64,000 nt of DNA, from positions 868,001 through 932,000 of the forward strand of contig NZ_JARGZF010000002.1 of the NCBI RefSeq assembly GCF_029222705.1, read 5' to 3'. The translations under genes were made by a program, and so were the position numbers. The notes beneath the pieces are model-generated. The model worked only from the letters and a program-made list of their open reading frames with translations, did not search any database and was not told where the DNA came from. Below, piece by piece: positions 62,221 through 64,000 of the stretch. Within the stretch, counting starts at the first letter, position 1. The number at the start of each line of letters is the position of its first letter. Origin of the DNA: Knoellia sp. p5-6-4. GTDB taxonomy: Bacteria > Actinomycetota > Actinomycetes > Actinomycetales > Dermatophilaceae.

Positions 62221-62859
62221 ATGGCCCTGACCCGTGAGCAGATGGCGGCCCGCGCGGCCGAGGAGCTCTCCGACGGCGCCTACGTCAACCTCGGCATCGG
62301 ACTACCCACCCTGGTGCCGAACTACGTGCCCGACGACGTCGAGATCGTGCTGCAGTCCGAGAACGGCATCCTGGGCGTCGGCGCGTATCCCTTTGAGGGA
62401 GAAGAGGACCCCGACCTCATCAATGCCGGCAAGGAGACCGTGACCCTGCGCAAGGGCTCCTCGTTCTTCGACTCGGCCACCTCGTTCGGGATGATCCGGG
62501 GCGGCAAGGTCGACGCCGCCATCCTCGGCGCGATGCAGGTCTCGGCCAAGGGCGACATCGCCAACTGGATGATCCCCGGCAAGATGGTCAAGGGCATGGG
62601 CGGCGCGATGGACCTGGTCCACGGCGCCAAGAAGGTCATCGTGCTGATGGAGCACAACGCCAAGGACGGCTCCTACAAGATCGTCGACGAGTGCTCGCTG
62701 CCCTACACCGGCCGCGGCGTGGTCGAGCGGATCATCACCGACCTGTGCGTCTTCGACGTCACGGGCGACGGCCTGGTGCTGCGCGAGCTGGCCCCCGGCG
62801 TGACCGAGGACGAGGTCCGCGAGCGAACCGAGCCGGCGTTCACGGTCGACCTGGCCTGA
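62221..62859 (+). CDS. scoB: 3-oxoacid CoA-transferase subunit B
   Basis: The 212-residue subunit has [16 protein letters not shown], and SENGILGVG holding the catalytic Glu that forms the CoA thioester. It also has [20 protein letters not shown] and [20 protein letters not shown]. Length is normal. GGAGG lies just before the ATG in the scoA tail. Confidence 0.93.
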   Translation: MALTREQMAARAAEELSDGAYVNLGIGLPTLVPNYVPDDVEIVLQSENGILGVGAYPFEGEEDPDLINAGKETVTLRKGSSFFDSATSFGMIRGGKVDAAILGAMQVSAKGDIANWMIPGKMVKGMGGAMDLVHGAKKVIVLMEHNAKDGSYKIVDECSLPYTGRGVVERIITDLCVFDVTGDGLVLRELAPGVTEDEVRERTEPAFTVDLA

Positions 62860-62878
62860 CCGGCGCACCGGAGCACGA

Positions 62879-62918
62879 CGCGAAGGGGCGGGACCCTGCC
62901 GGGTCCCGCCCCTTCGCG
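62879..62918. terminator. Perfect 18-bp hairpin terminator
   Basis: CGCGAAGGGGCGGGACCC (62879-62896), the loop TGCC and the exact reverse complement (62901-62918) lie between convergent scoB and the SpoIID/FG-GAP gene. It likely stops both. Confidence 0.85.
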
Positions 62919-62936
62919 CTAGCGGGCCTTGGTGCC

Positions 62937-64000
62937 CTACAGGGGCAGCCTCGAGAAGACGTTCCATCCGTGCCCGATCTGCACACGCGCCCAGAACGTG
63001 CCCTTGCCAGTGCCGCGGTAGAGCCAGAGTCGACCATCCGTACCGCGGGCGATGATGTCGCCTCGGCCATCGCCGTTGAAGTCTCCCGGCGAGAACAGCG
63101 CGTTGTACGAACCCCAGCCGGACGAGACCGTCCTGCGAGGGAGCCAACCTCCTCCGCCGTTGCCTGGATAGATGTAGAGCTGACCCGACGAGGTCCGCGC
63201 CATGACGTCAGGGTTGCCGTCACCGGTGACGTCGCCGCCGCTGAAGACGGCGGTAAAGACATGCCAGCCCGACCCGACACGCGCCCTCCCTGAAAACCCT
63301 CCCTGACAGTTGCCGGCGTAGACCCAGAGCGTGGCGTCGTCGCTGCGCCGGCCGAGCAGGTCGGTGCAACCGTCGCCGGTGAAGTCCCCGACCGGAAGCG
63401 CAATGTCGATCACCTGCCAGCCGCTCCCGATCTTGCGAGCCGAGCCGAGGCCACCCCCCGATAGGGTCGGGTATTGGTAGAGGGAGCCGTCCGCTGACAC
63501 CGCCATGACGTCCGAACGCGCGTCACCATCCCAGGTCCCTGCGGTGAAGACCATGCGATGGACGTTCCAGTTGGCGGCGCTGATGTCGGATGCGACATCC
63601 CACCCGCCAGACCCGTTTCCCCGATAAAGCCGCATCGAGCCGTTTGCGGCGTTGACGCCGAGCACGTCGGCCTTCGCGTCACCACTGAGGTCGCGTGGGA
63701 AGGACGGCCACGACTGGGTGGCAGTTGGCTTGAACCAGTCGGAGCGACCGATTCCCAGCGTTGAGCGCAGTTGGTCGCCGGTGACGGTGAGGCTGCCCTT
63801 GGAGCCGGTGAGGGTGGCGCTGACCACACGTCCGCCCATGTCTCCCAGACCGTTGCGCTGCGAGATGAGAAGCCTCTGAAACGATCCGATCGCCGGAAAC
63901 CGGGACTCCAGGGTCGATACGGGCACAGTCCTGGTCCACGTGTTGTACGGGTTGTCCGCCACGGCGTCCCAGTCATCCCTTTGCGCCACGAGGTACGGCT
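62937..64000 (-). CDS. SpoIID/LytB-like protein with C-terminal FG-GAP repeats (5' part outside the window)
   Basis: The frame is open to the window edge and reads PYLVAQRDDWDAVADNPYNT at its visible start, so the N-terminus is missing. A segment typical of SpoIID/LytB domains follows (WTRTVPVSTLE, LISQRNGLGDMGGRVVSATL). Five FG-GAP/VCBS-type units with calcium loops come after it, such as DLSGDAKADVLGV, DFTGDGCTDLLG and DFNGDGRGDIIA. The FG-GAP part should form a beta-propeller. A role in wall sugar cleavage (LytB) or surface binding is likely. A GTG near 63989 is probably internal. Confidence 0.75.
   Translation of the reverse strand, partial: PYLVAQRDDWDAVADNPYNTWTRTVPVSTLESRFPAIGSFQRLLISQRNGLGDMGGRVVSATLTGSKGSLTVTGDQLRSTLGIGRSDWFKPTATQSWPSFPRDLSGDAKADVLGVNAANGSMRLYRGNGSGGWDVASDISAANWNVHRMVFTAGTWDGDARSDVMAVSADGSLYQYPTLSGGGLGSARKIGSGWQVIDIALPVGDFTGDGCTDLLGRRSDDATLWVYAGNCQGGFSGRARVGSGWHVFTAVFSGGDVTGDGNPDVMARTSSGQLYIYPGNGGGGWLPRRTVSSGWGSYNALFSPGDFNGDGRGDIIARGTDGRLWLYRGTGKGTFWARVQIGHGWNVFSRLPL

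Overview
This is chromosomal DNA from a high-GC Gram-positive actinobacterium. Gene content points to the Micrococcales, and the Intrasporangiaceae type is my best guess. The supporting markers are mtrA-mtrB-lpqB, sahH, manB, whiB2, F420 genes (fbiA, fbiB), a TIGR03089 protein and frequent GTG starts. A conserved backbone can be followed: mtrA-mtrB-lpqB, sahH, SIS/TobH-like, Trm112-like, manB, DUF3499, zincin-like, whiB2, fbiA, fbiB. The same neighbourhood and order is known from Mycobacterium (lpqB, mtrB, mtrA, sahH, Rv3256c, manB, Rv3258c, Rv3259, whiB2, fbiA, fbiB). Blocks of accessory genes for surface glycans, pili and secreted proteins are inserted into it.

Layout. 1-8.35 kb: a minus-strand Flp/Tad pilus operon (three pilins, TadE, TadG, CpaB, TadZ, TadA, a vWA-TadB fusion, and TadC cut by the window edge). 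8.5-12.7 kb: lpqB, mtrB, mtrA. 12.8-16.8 kb: three membrane glycosyltransferase-type genes. 16.9-18.4 kb: sahH with a structured leader. 18.7-27.4 kb: a polysaccharide locus with Gmd, a fucose-synthase/ColC-like enzyme, an Rmd-like reductase, a sugar 3-dehydratase (Lys replaced by His), glycosyltransferases and a flippase. 27.6-28.6 kb: two wrecked genes, an Old Yellow Enzyme fragment and a deleted copy of the helicase at 34.4 kb. 28.7-34.2 kb: two secreted proteins with calcium-binding RTX-like repeats and cell-wall-hydrolase domains (M23 and CHAP) on either side of a large AfsR/SARP-type regulator. 34.4-48.8 kb: helicase and the manB-whiB2-fbiAB backbone. 48.9-64 kb: a DNA glycosylase, DUF3105, a second glycan/lipid-linked membrane cluster, an IMPase, a peptidoglycan-binding peptidase, a CoA-transferase pair and a partial SpoIID/FG-GAP protein.

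How the parts work together. GDP-mannose chemistry (ManB feeding Gmd, the 3-dehydratase and two reductases) would give deoxy- and possibly 3,6-dideoxy-hexoses for a surface polymer, moved by the flippase and built by the GT2, GT4 and GT-C enzymes. The most distinctive unit is 28.6-34.2 kb. Direct repeats of a CGCAG-containing heptamer at 11-bp spacing, the arrangement that SARP regulators bind, lie upstream of both secreted hydrolase genes, and the SARP-family gene lies between them. I read this as a self-contained regulated system that secretes peptidoglycan hydrolases.

Two window-wide patterns also stand out. Many genes that start transcription units have a TANNNT box only 6-8 nt before ATG or GTG, which suggests leaderless mRNAs. 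The 7-mer GGCATAC/GTATGCC is frequent, mostly right of 37 kb, and overrides the usual codon choice. All family calls are from reading translated sequence; no search was run.
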